The notes under the pieces: generated by a model
Told to the model about the DNA's origin: nothing
The model's input: the letters and a program-made list of their open reading frames with translations, nothing else
Databases searched by the model: none
DNA from: an uncultured Fidelibacterota bacterium
Lineage (GTDB): Bacteria; Fidelibacterota; Marinisomatia; Marinisomatales; TCS55
DNA length: 64,000 bases
Assembly: GCA_902615915.1 (NCBI GenBank)
Contig: CACMQQ010000004.1
Span: 101,001 to 165,000 of the forward strand
Direction of reading: 5' to 3'
Shown: positions 44,723 to 53,142 of the stretch, piece by piece
Position numbering within the stretch: position 1 is the first letter of the stretch
How the letters are laid out: each line of letters opens with the position of its first letter
Position numbers and translations under genes: made by a program

Positions 44723-45040
44723 TCATTGTTGATTCCTCAACATCTTGATTCTGAAGTTTCCTAAACTTTCTTGAATAGGTTGGTCAAAGAACCTATCCCT
44801 CTTCTTCATCTTCTTGATTATGGAATCAACGGTTGTCCTACTCTTACCAATCTTGAAACCATTCTTGATTAGATGTTTGTGAATCTTGGTATAACCCCAC
44901 CCACTCTGATAGAGTCGTTTTATCTCATGGTGAAGTTGTTGTCTATCCTTGGATAGGTTTTGGTAGTAAGGTGTTGGATTAAACTGATGGGTGACTAAAA
45001 CAAGGTCAATAAATAGGTAGGGTCTCCACCCTCTAATAAC
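44723..45040 (-). pseudogene. 5'-truncated HTH / recombinase-like ORF fused to the glmS end
   Basis: A 105-codon open frame with no start codon before Met80, beginning at the glmS stop and ending at TGA 44723. It reads FNPTPYYQNLSKDRQQLHHE, then a helix-turn-helix-like stretch SGWGYTKIHKHLIKNGFKIG with KSRTTVDSIIKKMKKRD. This pattern recalls the DNA-binding C-terminal part of recombinases and invertases, but I cannot place it firmly. The lost 5' end exactly at glmS suggests that a breakpoint cut it. It is the main content of the 44586-45039 gap. Confidence 0.55.
45025..45038 (-). repeat. Inverted repeat, right, of module 1, beside glmS
   Basis: On the minus strand TATTAGAGGGTGGA, 12 of 14 matching the left copy at 42156-42169. 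It starts one base after the glmS stop codon. Confidence 0.6.
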
Positions 45041-46878
45041 TACTCCACGGTTACGCTCTTTGCTAAATTTCGAGGTTGGTCAACATTGCAATCTCTGAGA
45101 ACTGCAAGATGATATGCTAATAATTGCAATGAAATAGAAGATAATATTGGAAAAACTTTAGGATGGGTAGAAGGTACATCGATTATATAATCTGAAACCT
45201 TCTCCAGCTCTAAAGTTCTTTTATCTGTTACAGAAATAATAACACCTTTTCTAGCTTTAACTTCTTGTATATTTGATAGAACTTTATCATAAGTTCTATC
45301 ATTTGGAGCTAAGCAAACAACAGGCATTTTCTCATCAATTAGTGCTATGGGACCATGTTTCATTTCAGCTGCTGGGTAGCCTTCTGCATGTATATATGAA
45401 ATTTCTTTTAATTTTAGTGCTCCTTCAAGAGCCACTGGAAAATTTAATCCCCTGCCTAAATATAAAAAGTTATCTGCTTTTACTGTGGATTTTGCAACAT
45501 TTAAAATTGAATCTGATCCTTCTAATATAGATTTTACTTGGTCGCCGATATTAATTAATGCGTTTGCATATTTTTTTCCTGTATGCGAAGAAAGATTTCG
45601 ATCTCTTCCAAAGCATAATGACAAAAGAAATAACACAGTCACTTGCGAAGTAAACGCTTTTGTAGAAGCAACACCTATTTCTGGACCTGCATGGGTATAA
45701 ATTCCGCAATCCGTCTCACGTGCTAAAGATGAACCTACTACATTGCAAATTCCAACCGTTAGGGCTCCAAGCTCTTTAGCTTTTCTTAATGCAGCTAAAG
45801 TATCTGCAGTTTCTCCAGATTGAGATATGCCAACAACAACAGTATTTGAGTCAATTATAGGCTTTCTATAACGAAACTCTGAAGCGTATTCTACATGCAC
45901 TGGAATTCCTGCATATTCTTCAATTAGATATTTGCCGATTAACCCTGCGTGCCATGAAGTACCGCACGCAGTAATATAAATTCTATTGGCATCTTTAATT
46001 CTATTTATATGATCTTCGATTCCCCCAAGATGCGCAGTGCCATCAATCGGGTCTATCCTACCCCGCATTGTATCTTTAATTGTGAATTGCTGTTCATGAA
46101 TTTCTTTCAGCATAAAATGAGGAAACTCTCCTTTTTCTATCTCCTCAATGCTATATTCAATTTCTGTAGTTTCTCTGTTTACTATGATATCATCACGCAT
46201 TGATCTAATGGAATGACCATTTTCATCAATTGTAACAATTTCACCTTCATCTAAGTATATTACATTCCTAGTATACTCCACGATTGGAGATGCATCACTA
46301 GCAATGAAATATTCATCGTTTCCTACACCTAGAACAAGGGGGCTTCCACGGCGAGCTGCCACAAGCTTATTGGGCTCATCACTGCAGAAAGCGACTATAC
46401 CATAAGTTCCAATAACTTGATTTAAGGCTGCCTCAACAGCTTGTTCAAAATTTAGACCATCAGCATAATATATGTCAGAAATTAGATTTACCAGAACTTC
46501 GGTATCGGTTTCACTTTTAAAAATAAAACCTTTTCGAATTAATACTTCTTTTAATGTTGAAAAATTTTCTATTATTCCATTATGAATGATAAAAATCTTC
46601 CCTGTTTTATCTTTATGTGGATGAGCATTTATGTCATTGGGCTCACCGTGTGTAGCCCAGCGCGTATGTGCAATGCCAATTGAGCCATTGATCGGAGATT
46701 CTTTTATTTTTTTATCAAGCTTATCAACTTTCCCTGCTTTTTTGACAGCTTCTATGGAGCCATCTTTCATAATAGCTATACCAGCCGAATCATAGCCGCG
46801 ATATTCTAACCTTCTGAGACCATTTATCAGAAAAGGTACTGAATTTTTCTTCCCATAATAACTTACTATTCCGCACAT
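45040..46878 (-). CDS. glmS: Glutamine--fructose-6-phosphate aminotransferase (isomerizing)
   Basis: GlmS makes glucosamine 6-phosphate, the first step to UDP-GlcNAc. The catalytic cysteine must follow the initiator Met, so the start is the ATG at 46878 (MCGIVSYYG), giving 612 residues, rather than an upstream TTG. N-terminal glutaminase motifs include HTRWATHGEP near residue 72; two SIS domains follow, with TACGTSWHAG near 305 and SQSGETADTLAALR near 352. The C terminus is NLAKSVTVE. That last motif is the part repeated through the downstream island, so this gene is the presumed integration target. A TAG stop follows. Confidence 0.96.
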   Translation of the reverse strand: MCGIVSYYGKKNSVPFLINGLRRLEYRGYDSAGIAIMKDGSIEAVKKAGKVDKLDKKIKESPINGSIGIAHTRWATHGEPNDINAHPHKDKTGKIFIIHNGIIENFSTLKEVLIRKGFIFKSETDTEVLVNLISDIYYADGLNFEQAVEAALNQVIGTYGIVAFCSDEPNKLVAARRGSPLVLGVGNDEYFIASDASPIVEYTRNVIYLDEGEIVTIDENGHSIRSMRDDIIVNRETTEIEYSIEEIEKGEFPHFMLKEIHEQQFTIKDTMRGRIDPIDGTAHLGGIEDHINRIKDANRIYITACGTSWHAGLIGKYLIEEYAGIPVHVEYASEFRYRKPIIDSNTVVVGISQSGETADTLAALRKAKELGALTVGICNVVGSSLARETDCGIYTHAGPEIGVASTKAFTSQVTVLFLLSLCFGRDRNLSSHTGKKYANALINIGDQVKSILEGSDSILNVAKSTVKADNFLYLGRGLNFPVALEGALKLKEISYIHAEGYPAAEMKHGPIALIDEKMPVVCLAPNDRTYDKVLSNIQEVKARKGVIISVTDKRTLELEKVSDYIIDVPSTHPKVFPILSSISLQLLAYHLAVLRDCNVDQPRNLAKSVTVE

Positions 46879-46956
46879 ATCTACTTCCAAATTGTTATAA
46901 TAATTTATTTTAAATGATTTTGATATGTTGTGATAAATATCAACTTAGACAAAAAG

Positions 46957-48498
46957 CTATTCCCATTCTATGGTGCTAGGTGGTTTTGAGGTAATATCAT
47001 ATACAACTCTATTCACATTTTTAACATTGTTAATAATTTTATTTGACGCTTTTGCAAGGGTACTATCGGGAATTTTAAACCAATCAGCTGTCATACCATC
47101 AACGCTTGTAACTGCTCTTAAAGCCAATAAATTCTCATAGGTTCTTTTATCACCCATTACACCTACTGTTTTTATAGGAATCAACACCGCAAAAGCCTGC
47201 CAAATCTCATTATAAAGCTTATCTTCATAAAGAATATCAATAAAAATTTTATCAGCTTCTTGCAAAATTTCAATTCTTTCTTTAGTAATGCTCCCTATTA
47301 TTCTTACGCCTAAACCGGGACCTGGAAATGGATGTCTTTGAACAAGCTCAGATGGTAGACCCAATTCTATACCAACCTTTCGAACCTCATCTTTAAAAAG
47401 GTCTCTCAAAGGCTCTATAAGTTTAAAGTTCATATCTTTAGGCAAACCACCAACATTATGATGGCTTTTGATAATTTGCGATTTCCCCCCTACGCCAAAC
47501 CCACTTTCAATTACATCAGGATATAAAGTGCCTTGAGCTAAAAAAGGTATATCTCCAAATTTTCTAGATATTTTTTCAAAAGATTTAATAAACTGATTTC
47601 CAATAATTTTTCTTTTTTCTTCAGGATCATTTACTCCTTCAAGTTTAGATAAAAAAATATCTGATTCATCAAAACTATGGATATTGACATCTAAACTTTT
47701 TTTCAGAGCTGAAACACATGTTTTTGCCTCATTTTTTCTCATTAGACCATGGTCAATCAAAACAGCAGTGGATTGATTTCCTATAGCTTTATGAATTAGC
47801 GCTGCTGCGACTGTAGAATCAACTCCTCCGCTTACTCCAATAATAAGCTTATCATTGCCAACCTCATTTTTTATGTTTACCATTTGATCTTTTACATAAT
47901 TGCTAGCATTCCAACCTGTTGAACATTCTGCAATATTGATTAAAAAATTTCTTAGAATAGTTTTACCATATTCTGAATGGATGACTTCTGGGTGAAACTG
48001 CAGCCCTATTCTACTTGAATCATGGTTTGATACTGCTGCGATGATTTCATTTGTTGAATTAGCAACAACACGCCAATTTAAAGGTATTTTTGTAACCTGA
48101 TCCATATGACTCATCCATGTATTAATTTTACTAGGAACATTGGAAAAAATATCGTGCGTATTATCGACATTTAATTTTGACAAGCCATATTCCCCACTTT
48201 TTTTTCCCTCAACTTTGCCTCCATAAGAATGAATTAACAATTGAAGCCCATAACATATTCCCAAAATAGGTTTATTGTATTTGAGTATTTCGGGATCGAT
48301 TCTTAAGGCATTATTTGAAAATACGCTTGAGGGACCCCCGGATAAAATTATTGCAGCAGGATTAAATATTTTAACTTCATCAATAGAAATATTATGCTTA
48401 AATATCTTAGAATAGATATTTTCTTCTCTTACCCTTCTAGCTATTAACTTTGTATATTGTGACCCAAAATCAAGAATCATTACTCCATTATTCTTCAT
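46957..48498 (-). CDS. guaA: GMP synthase (glutamine-hydrolysing)
   Basis: GuaA aminates XMP to GMP. The 513-residue protein has an N-terminal class I glutaminase domain (GICYGLQLL, nucleophile Cys82; QFHPEVIHSE near residue 168). An ATP-pyrophosphatase domain follows with the P-loop GVSGGVDST near 222. The C-terminal dimerisation domain ends NRVVYDITSKPPSTIEWE, the family's characteristic tail. It lies between surE and glmS on the same strand. Confidence 0.97.
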   Translation of the reverse strand: MKNNGVMILDFGSQYTKLIARRVREENIYSKIFKHNISIDEVKIFNPAAIILSGGPSSVFSNNALRIDPEILKYNKPILGICYGLQLLIHSYGGKVEGKKSGEYGLSKLNVDNTHDIFSNVPSKINTWMSHMDQVTKIPLNWRVVANSTNEIIAAVSNHDSSRIGLQFHPEVIHSEYGKTILRNFLINIAECSTGWNASNYVKDQMVNIKNEVGNDKLIIGVSGGVDSTVAAALIHKAIGNQSTAVLIDHGLMRKNEAKTCVSALKKSLDVNIHSFDESDIFLSKLEGVNDPEEKRKIIGNQFIKSFEKISRKFGDIPFLAQGTLYPDVIESGFGVGGKSQIIKSHHNVGGLPKDMNFKLIEPLRDLFKDEVRKVGIELGLPSELVQRHPFPGPGLGVRIIGSITKERIEILQEADKIFIDILYEDKLYNEIWQAFAVLIPIKTVGVMGDKRTYENLLALRAVTSVDGMTADWFKIPDSTLAKASNKIINNVKNVNRVVYDITSKPPSTIEWE

Positions 48499-48502
48499 AA
48501 AA

Positions 48503-49264
48503 TCAATTAAAACTCCACGATGAAAGCTCTTTGATAAACTTTAAATTTGTTTGTTCTGAATGCAATGGAGTAATGCTTACATATCCTTCTTTAACAACAA
48601 AACTATCACTATCTTTTGAAGGACTGGGATCACAATGTTCAGCTGTTAGCCAAAAACCTTTTGAATCTCTTTTATTGTATATCTTATCAAAGCTATCTGA
48701 AAAATACATTGAACCTTGTTTTGTGATTTTAAAACCCTTTATTCTATCTTCAGAAAGATTGGGTATGGTAACATTAAGAAATGTTCCATTTGGTAATCTA
48801 TTTTTGAGCACATATTGAACAATTTTTTTGGATATTGTTTTAGATGTTGAATAATTAGGATCTCTAATACTATCTAAACTAATTGCGATTGAATTAACTC
48901 CTCTAAAAGACCCCTCCCTAGCAGCTGAGACAGTACCTGAATAAAGTATACTTTGACCAACATTAGAGCCTAGATTTATACCTGAAACTAAAATATCAGG
49001 TTTATTTTCCATTATAACATTCATTGCAAACTTGACTGAATCTGCAGGTGTTCCATTAATCGCATAACCTGAGAGTCCGCTTTCAAGACTAATTTTTTCA
49101 AATTGTAGAGGTCTGGATATTGTGATTGCATGACCTACTCCACTGTTATCAAATTTTGGAGCCACTACGGTTGTTTTGCCTAATTCAGACATTGCCTCCC
49201 ATAGAGCTTTAATACCTTCCGAAAATATACTATCATCATTTACTATTAAGATTGAAGGGTGCAT
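48503..49264 (-). CDS. surE: 5'/3'-nucleotidase SurE
   Basis: SurE is a stationary-phase nucleotide phosphatase. The 253-residue sequence has the metal-site motif ILIVNDDSIFSEGIKAL at residues 5-21, SGVGHAITI near 43, and the SGINLGSNVGQSILYSGTVS block near 95-115, all typical. It starts two bases after the accD stop and is followed by guaA. Confidence 0.95.
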   Translation of the reverse strand: MHPSILIVNDDSIFSEGIKALWEAMSELGKTTVVAPKFDNSGVGHAITISRPLQFEKISLESGLSGYAINGTPADSVKFAMNVIMENKPDILVSGINLGSNVGQSILYSGTVSAAREGSFRGVNSIAISLDSIRDPNYSTSKTISKKIVQYVLKNRLPNGTFLNVTIPNLSEDRIKGFKITKQGSMYFSDSFDKIYNKRDSKGFWLTAEHCDPSPSKDSDSFVVKEGYVSITPLHSEQTNLKFIKELSSWSFN

Positions 49265-49266
49265 AA

Positions 49267-50103
49267 TTATGATAGAAGATTTATTATCCTTGATAGTTTT
49301 GTTTTCATTTCTTCTCGAGATACTATATGATCTATAAAACCTTTTTCTAACAAAAATTCTGATGTTTGAAATCCTTTGGGAAGATCTTCTCCAATGGTCT
49401 GTTTAATTACTCTGGGTCCTGCAAAACCGATAAGCGCACCTGGCTCAGCTAAAATAATATCGCCGAGCATTCCATAACTTGCTGTTACGCCCCCCGTAGT
49501 TGGGTCAGTAAGTAATGGAATATAAAGCCCTCCATTGCTTTTAAACTTGGCCAATCTTGAACTCGTTTTTGCAAGTTGCATTAAAGCCAATGCTGATTCT
49601 TGCATTCTCGCTCCACCAGAAGAGCAAATTAAAATAAATGGAATTTTGCGTTTATCGGCATACTCAATAGATCTAAATACACATTCACCTACAACAGAGC
49701 CCATACTGCCTCCAATGAATGAAAAATTCATTATTGAAAGTATAATATTACGATCATTCAACTTTCCTGAGTAACATGCAATTGCATCGTTATGTCCTGT
49801 TTTTTTTACAGCTGAAATAATCTGATCTTTATATTCTTTATGAGCTTTAAATGAAAGTGGATCTGCAGATTTAACATTTTTAAATAATTGACTAAAAGAA
49901 TTGTCATCTAGAATTATATCTCTATATGTATTTGGACTTACCCTAAAGTGGTGATTGCAACCAATGCAAACAGAACAATTCTTTTCTAATTCTGGTTTGT
50001 ATTTTATTTCTGAACATGTTGGGCATTTTATCCAAAGGCCCGAAGGAATATTCTTCTTTTTATTTTCAGATATTTTTTTATCTGTTCTATTAAACCAGCT
50101 CAT
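49267..50103 (-). CDS. accD: Acetyl-CoA carboxylase carboxyltransferase subunit beta
   Basis: AccD carries the zinc-bearing half of the carboxyltransferase that makes malonyl-CoA. The four zinc cysteines are present as CPTC and CSVC (residues near 28-50), followed by the crotonase-type fold with GGSMGSVVGE near residue 130 and SSGGARMQE near 160. Length (278) is normal. accA is not in the window. It overlaps rimI by 14 bases. Confidence 0.95.
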   Translation of the reverse strand: MSWFNRTDKKISENKKKNIPSGLWIKCPTCSEIKYKPELEKNCSVCIGCNHHFRVSPNTYRDIILDDNSFSQLFKNVKSADPLSFKAHKEYKDQIISAVKKTGHNDAIACYSGKLNDRNIILSIMNFSFIGGSMGSVVGECVFRSIEYADKRKIPFILICSSGGARMQESALALMQLAKTSSRLAKFKSNGGLYIPLLTDPTTGGVTASYGMLGDIILAEPGALIGFAGPRVIKQTIGEDLPKGFQTSEFLLEKGFIDHIVSREEMKTKLSRIINLLS

Positions 50104-50539
50104 TTCTCTTTTTGTTTAGCCTCATAATGATTGCATCCTCACCATCTGAGTAATATTTTTTTTTAAATCCTATTTCTTTGAAATTAAATTTTTTATAAAA
50201 ATTGATAGCTGATAAATTACTCCTTTTAACTTCTAAAAAAACACTTCCATCCAAAATATATTCATTTATAATTATATTAAAAAATAACTTGCCATAGCCT
50301 CTATGTTGATAATTTTTTTTAAGAGCAAAATTTAATACATGGTATTCGTTTTTCACGTTCTTTGAAAAAAAATAGCCAATTATTTTATTATTTAACCTAC
50401 ATAATAGATTTAAGTTAAAATTTTTATTTTCAATTTCTTTTTTTAATGATATTTCACTCCAACAGTTTTTAAAAACAGACTTTTCAATTTCATAAATTTC
50501 ATGTAAATCATTTAGGCTTGTCTTTTCTACTTTAATCAC
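50090..50539 (-). CDS. rimI: Ribosomal-protein N-acetyltransferase RimI-like
   Basis: A 149-residue GNAT protein with the acetyl-CoA loop KNYQHRGYGKLFFNIII near residue 74 and the RSNLSAINFYKKFNFKEIG motif near residue 107. Placed directly after tsaB (the two touch without overlap), the usual tsaE-tsaB-rimI order, it is most likely RimI, which acetylates ribosomal protein S18. The identity rests on neighbours as well as motifs. Confidence 0.87.
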   Translation of the reverse strand: MIKVEKTSLNDLHEIYEIEKSVFKNCWSEISLKKEIENKNFNLNLLCRLNNKIIGYFFSKNVKNEYHVLNFALKKNYQHRGYGKLFFNIIINEYILDGSVFLEVKRSNLSAINFYKKFNFKEIGFKKKYYSDGEDAIIMRLNKKRNELV

Positions 50540-51151
50540 TTAATTAACTTTAAATGAAGAAACATAATTAGGGACCAAAAAATCAAAATCTTTAAGAATC
50601 CATTTTTCCTTAAATTGATTTGCTAAATCTACTAAAGTGTCCAAAGATGGTAATATAGAAGTATAATTTTGACTCCCTATTAGATGGTCACAACCGTAAT
50701 GCAAACCTTTCTTTTTATGATCGATTTTGTCCCATTCAATTGCCTTAACTTTATCTAATGGTTTACCTGAGCTAAATATTTGATGATAGATTATTTTTTT
50801 ATGAGAATGCAAGCATACATTAAAATTTTCTTCAGAAAGGATTTTTTTATACGAAAAGGCAAGAATTTGGAGCGTTGGCACTGGAATAATAGGTATTTTT
50901 AATCCAAGAGCAAGTCCTTTTGCAAACCCTAAACCAATTCTTAATCCAGTGAAAGACCCAGGCCCAATTGAAACTGCAAGAACATCAATTTTCTTATTAC
51001 CCAACTGACTTTTTAATTGACTGAAGTAAATTGGTAACATTTCCAAATGTTTTTTAGGGTCTTTCTTTTCGATTTTCTTAATTAAACTTTTATTTTTATA
51101 CAAACCTATGTTGCACCAATCAGTAGATGTATCTATAGCGCAATAAATCAT
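50540..51151 (-). CDS. tsaB: tRNA threonylcarbamoyladenosine protein TsaB
   Basis: TsaB is the scaffold partner of TsaD in making the t6A modification of tRNA. The 203-residue sequence starts AIDTSTDWCNIGLY and has the SIGPGSFTGLRIGLGFAKGL motif near residues 63-82 typical of YeaZ proteins. It overlaps tsaE by four bases. Confidence 0.93.
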   Translation of the reverse strand: MIYCAIDTSTDWCNIGLYKNKSLIKKIEKKDPKKHLEMLPIYFSQLKSQLGNKKIDVLAVSIGPGSFTGLRIGLGFAKGLALGLKIPIIPVPTLQILAFSYKKILSEENFNVCLHSHKKIIYHQIFSSGKPLDKVKAIEWDKIDHKKKGLHYGCDHLIGSQNYTSILPSLDTLVDLANQFKEKWILKDFDFLVPNYVSSFKVN

Positions 51152-51576
51152 TTTGCACGGTCCTTTGTTATAATTTTCCTTTTATTTGAATTTTTATCGT
51201 CATGCTCAAAGTATATATAAATCCAATCTTTTTCCCATAAAGGCTTTATTCTCTCAGGCCACTCGATCAAGATAATGGCATCACTATTAGACAACAATTC
51301 TTGACCTCCTATTATTAAAAATTCATTTACATCTTCTAATCTATAACAATCAATGTGAAATAATGAAAAATCGTTATGATATTCACTGACCAATTTAAAT
51401 GTTGGCGAGCTAACTGTATTCTCTATTCCCAAGCCCTTTGCAAATCCTTTAGAGAAGGTTGTTTTGCCAGAACCAAGATCACCTATCAAAGCAATAATTT
51501 GTCCACGTTTAATTTTTTTACTAAATGAAAAAGCAAAACCTTGGGTATCTTCAGGAGAATTTGAAAGATATTCCAT
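51148..51576 (-). CDS. tsaE: tRNA threonylcarbamoyladenosine ATPase TsaE
   Basis: TsaE is the ATPase of the t6A complex. The 142-residue protein has the Walker A motif GDLGSGKTTFSKG near residue 32 and the late motif LIEWPERIKPLW near residue 103. Family length and order are normal. It shares its first base with the end of the PorX-like gene, so the t6A genes are coupled to that regulator. Confidence 0.94.
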   Translation of the reverse strand: MEYLSNSPEDTQGFAFSFSKKIKRGQIIALIGDLGSGKTTFSKGFAKGLGIENTVSSPTFKLVSEYHNDFSLFHIDCYRLEDVNEFLIIGGQELLSNSDAIILIEWPERIKPLWEKDWIYIYFEHDDKNSNKRKIITKDRAK

Positions 51577-53129
51577 TATTTTGAATTCATTATATAAATA
51601 GGTACCAACATTTCTTGCATTGAGATGCCTCCACTTTGAAAACTATTATTTAACTTGATAGCATATTTGTTCTTTTCATTTGGATAAACAAAAAAATAGT
51701 TATTTTTTGCAACAAGATAATTACATTGATGATCTAAACTTGGCAATCTGAATTCAACTAGATCTCTTATATCTAATGCATATCTGTTATCGAGATTAAT
51801 ATTCCTTCCGTATTTGTATCTTATCCCATCGGAAGAATGCTTATCAGCTGATACTATAGCAGGTTTTTGCACCTCTAGACTTCCATGATCGCTGGTCAGT
51901 ATAATAGTAAAGTCTTTAGCGGCTAATTTTTTAATAGTTTCTTTTAACCAGGATTGCTCATACCAATCTAATATTGTTTTTCTATAGCTAGATTCATCTG
52001 GGACAATTTCCTTTAAAATATTTGACTGTGCTCTTTTGTAAGCTAATTGATCAATAAAATTCACGACTATTGAGATGATGTTGTTTTTCGCATATTTATC
52101 TAATTCTCTCAAAAATTTCTTACCTTCATCAAAAGACCATATTTTATGATAATGACTTTTAATGCTATCAAAACCTTTTTTTGCTAATTGATTATCAAAA
52201 AAAAGATTTTCAAAAGAGTTGATATTTTTTCCATCCTTTAAATCTTGCAATTGATCAGGACAAAAATCACAAAATTCATCAGGATACATTCCTGAAAATA
52301 TCGCATTCCTAGAAAATGGAGTTGCAGTTGGAAGAATAGATACAGAAGGTTTTGATTCTATATTAAAATTTTTAGATAAAACCTCTTTCAAAAAATAAAA
52401 CTGATCTAATCGCATAGCTTCTAGCACTATAAAGCATACTTTTTTATCTTCAGACAATAAGGGTATAATTTCTCTATCAAAAATATCTTTGGATAATAAA
52501 TCACCATCATTTTCTTTTAAAAAGGTGGCATATTTTTTTTCCACAAATTTTGTAAAATACCTATTTGAATTTTCAAATTGGCTATTGAATATTTCAATTA
52601 AACTGTTTTCGCTTTGATTGTCAATTTTCAAATTCCATTTTGTAAGCATTTCATAGATTTTCCACCAGTCACTAAAAGAGTTTGCATTGATAGATAATGA
52701 TTCAATTTCTTGAAACTCCTTAAGGTATTGACTGGAAACTTTTTTATTATAAATTTTATTTTTCTCTATAGTTTCTTTGCATGCCATAAAAATTTGACTT
52801 GGATTGACAGGTTTTATCAACAAATGAGATATTTTTTCAGATATAGCTTCATCCATCAACCATTCTTCTTCACTTTTAGTTATCATAATAACGTTAATAG
52901 ATGGATCTTTTTCTTTAATGAGCTTTAAGGTTTCTATGCCATCCAAGCCAAACATGAATTGATCTAATAGTACAAGATCATAATTATTTTTTGTGAGCTC
53001 ATTTAATGCATCCTGTCCATTATTTGAAGTCGAAACAACATATCCTTTTTCTTCTAAAAATAATATGTGTGGTTTTAGCTGATTTATTTCATCATCAACC
53101 CACAAAATTTTTGCTCTAATGTCTTTCAT
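51576..53129 (-). CDS. porX: Response regulator with PglZ domain (PorX-like)
   Basis: The 517-residue protein begins with a receiver domain (ILWVDDEINQL; phospho-acceptor Asp in LVLLDQFMFGLDG near residue 55; Lys in LLIKPVNP near 107). From about residue 210 a PglZ/alkaline-phosphatase-like domain follows, with CFIVLEAMRLDQF, the SILPTATPFSRNAIFSG loop, and ILTSDHGSLEV near residue 418. This fusion is PorX, a regulator of the type IX secretion system in Bacteroidetes and related groups. No PorY kinase is adjacent. Confidence 0.88.
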   Translation of the reverse strand: MKDIRAKILWVDDEINQLKPHILFLEEKGYVVSTSNNGQDALNELTKNNYDLVLLDQFMFGLDGIETLKLIKEKDPSINVIMITKSEEEWLMDEAISEKISHLLIKPVNPSQIFMACKETIEKNKIYNKKVSSQYLKEFQEIESLSINANSFSDWWKIYEMLTKWNLKIDNQSENSLIEIFNSQFENSNRYFTKFVEKKYATFLKENDGDLLSKDIFDREIIPLLSEDKKVCFIVLEAMRLDQFYFLKEVLSKNFNIESKPSVSILPTATPFSRNAIFSGMYPDEFCDFCPDQLQDLKDGKNINSFENLFFDNQLAKKGFDSIKSHYHKIWSFDEGKKFLRELDKYAKNNIISIVVNFIDQLAYKRAQSNILKEIVPDESSYRKTILDWYEQSWLKETIKKLAAKDFTIILTSDHGSLEVQKPAIVSADKHSSDGIRYKYGRNINLDNRYALDIRDLVEFRLPSLDHQCNYLVAKNNYFFVYPNEKNKYAIKLNNSFQSGGISMQEMLVPIYIMNSK

Positions 53130-53142
53130 TGGATAAAAATTA

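Larger units (their letters stand above)
42156..45038 (-). mobile_element. Module 1 of the glmS-tail island (nuclease-like operon), next to glmS
   Basis: A 2.9-kb unit between tail copy A and the true glmS end. Its ends carry an imperfect inverted repeat, TATTGGAGGGTGAA at 42156-42169 against TATTAGAGGGTGGA (reverse strand) at 45025-45038, 12 of 14 matching. Inside are three overlapping or adjacent minus-strand genes and a 5'-truncated DNA-binding ORF. Being closest to glmS it should be the latest arrival under the integration model. The 42170-42283 stretch shows nothing else. Confidence 0.65.

Noticed and set aside
45025..45038. Inverted repeat next to glmS considered as a glmS terminator
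   Set aside because: Its partner lies 2.9 kb away at the other end of module 1, so it cannot form a local hairpin; no local T-run hairpin was found at this point.
39258..45040. Classical Tn7 or Tn7-like transposon at attTn7
   Set aside because: The position next to glmS fits, but no tnsA-E genes are present and Tn7 does not copy the glmS tail. The module 2 repeat recalls AACAAAATAGA-type strings in Tn7 ends only loosely and from memory.
48503..48525. ACTCCACGATG near the surE end resembling a glmS tail copy
   Set aside because: It is the in-frame C-terminal coding sequence of surE (SSWSFN) and does not read T-V-E-stop.
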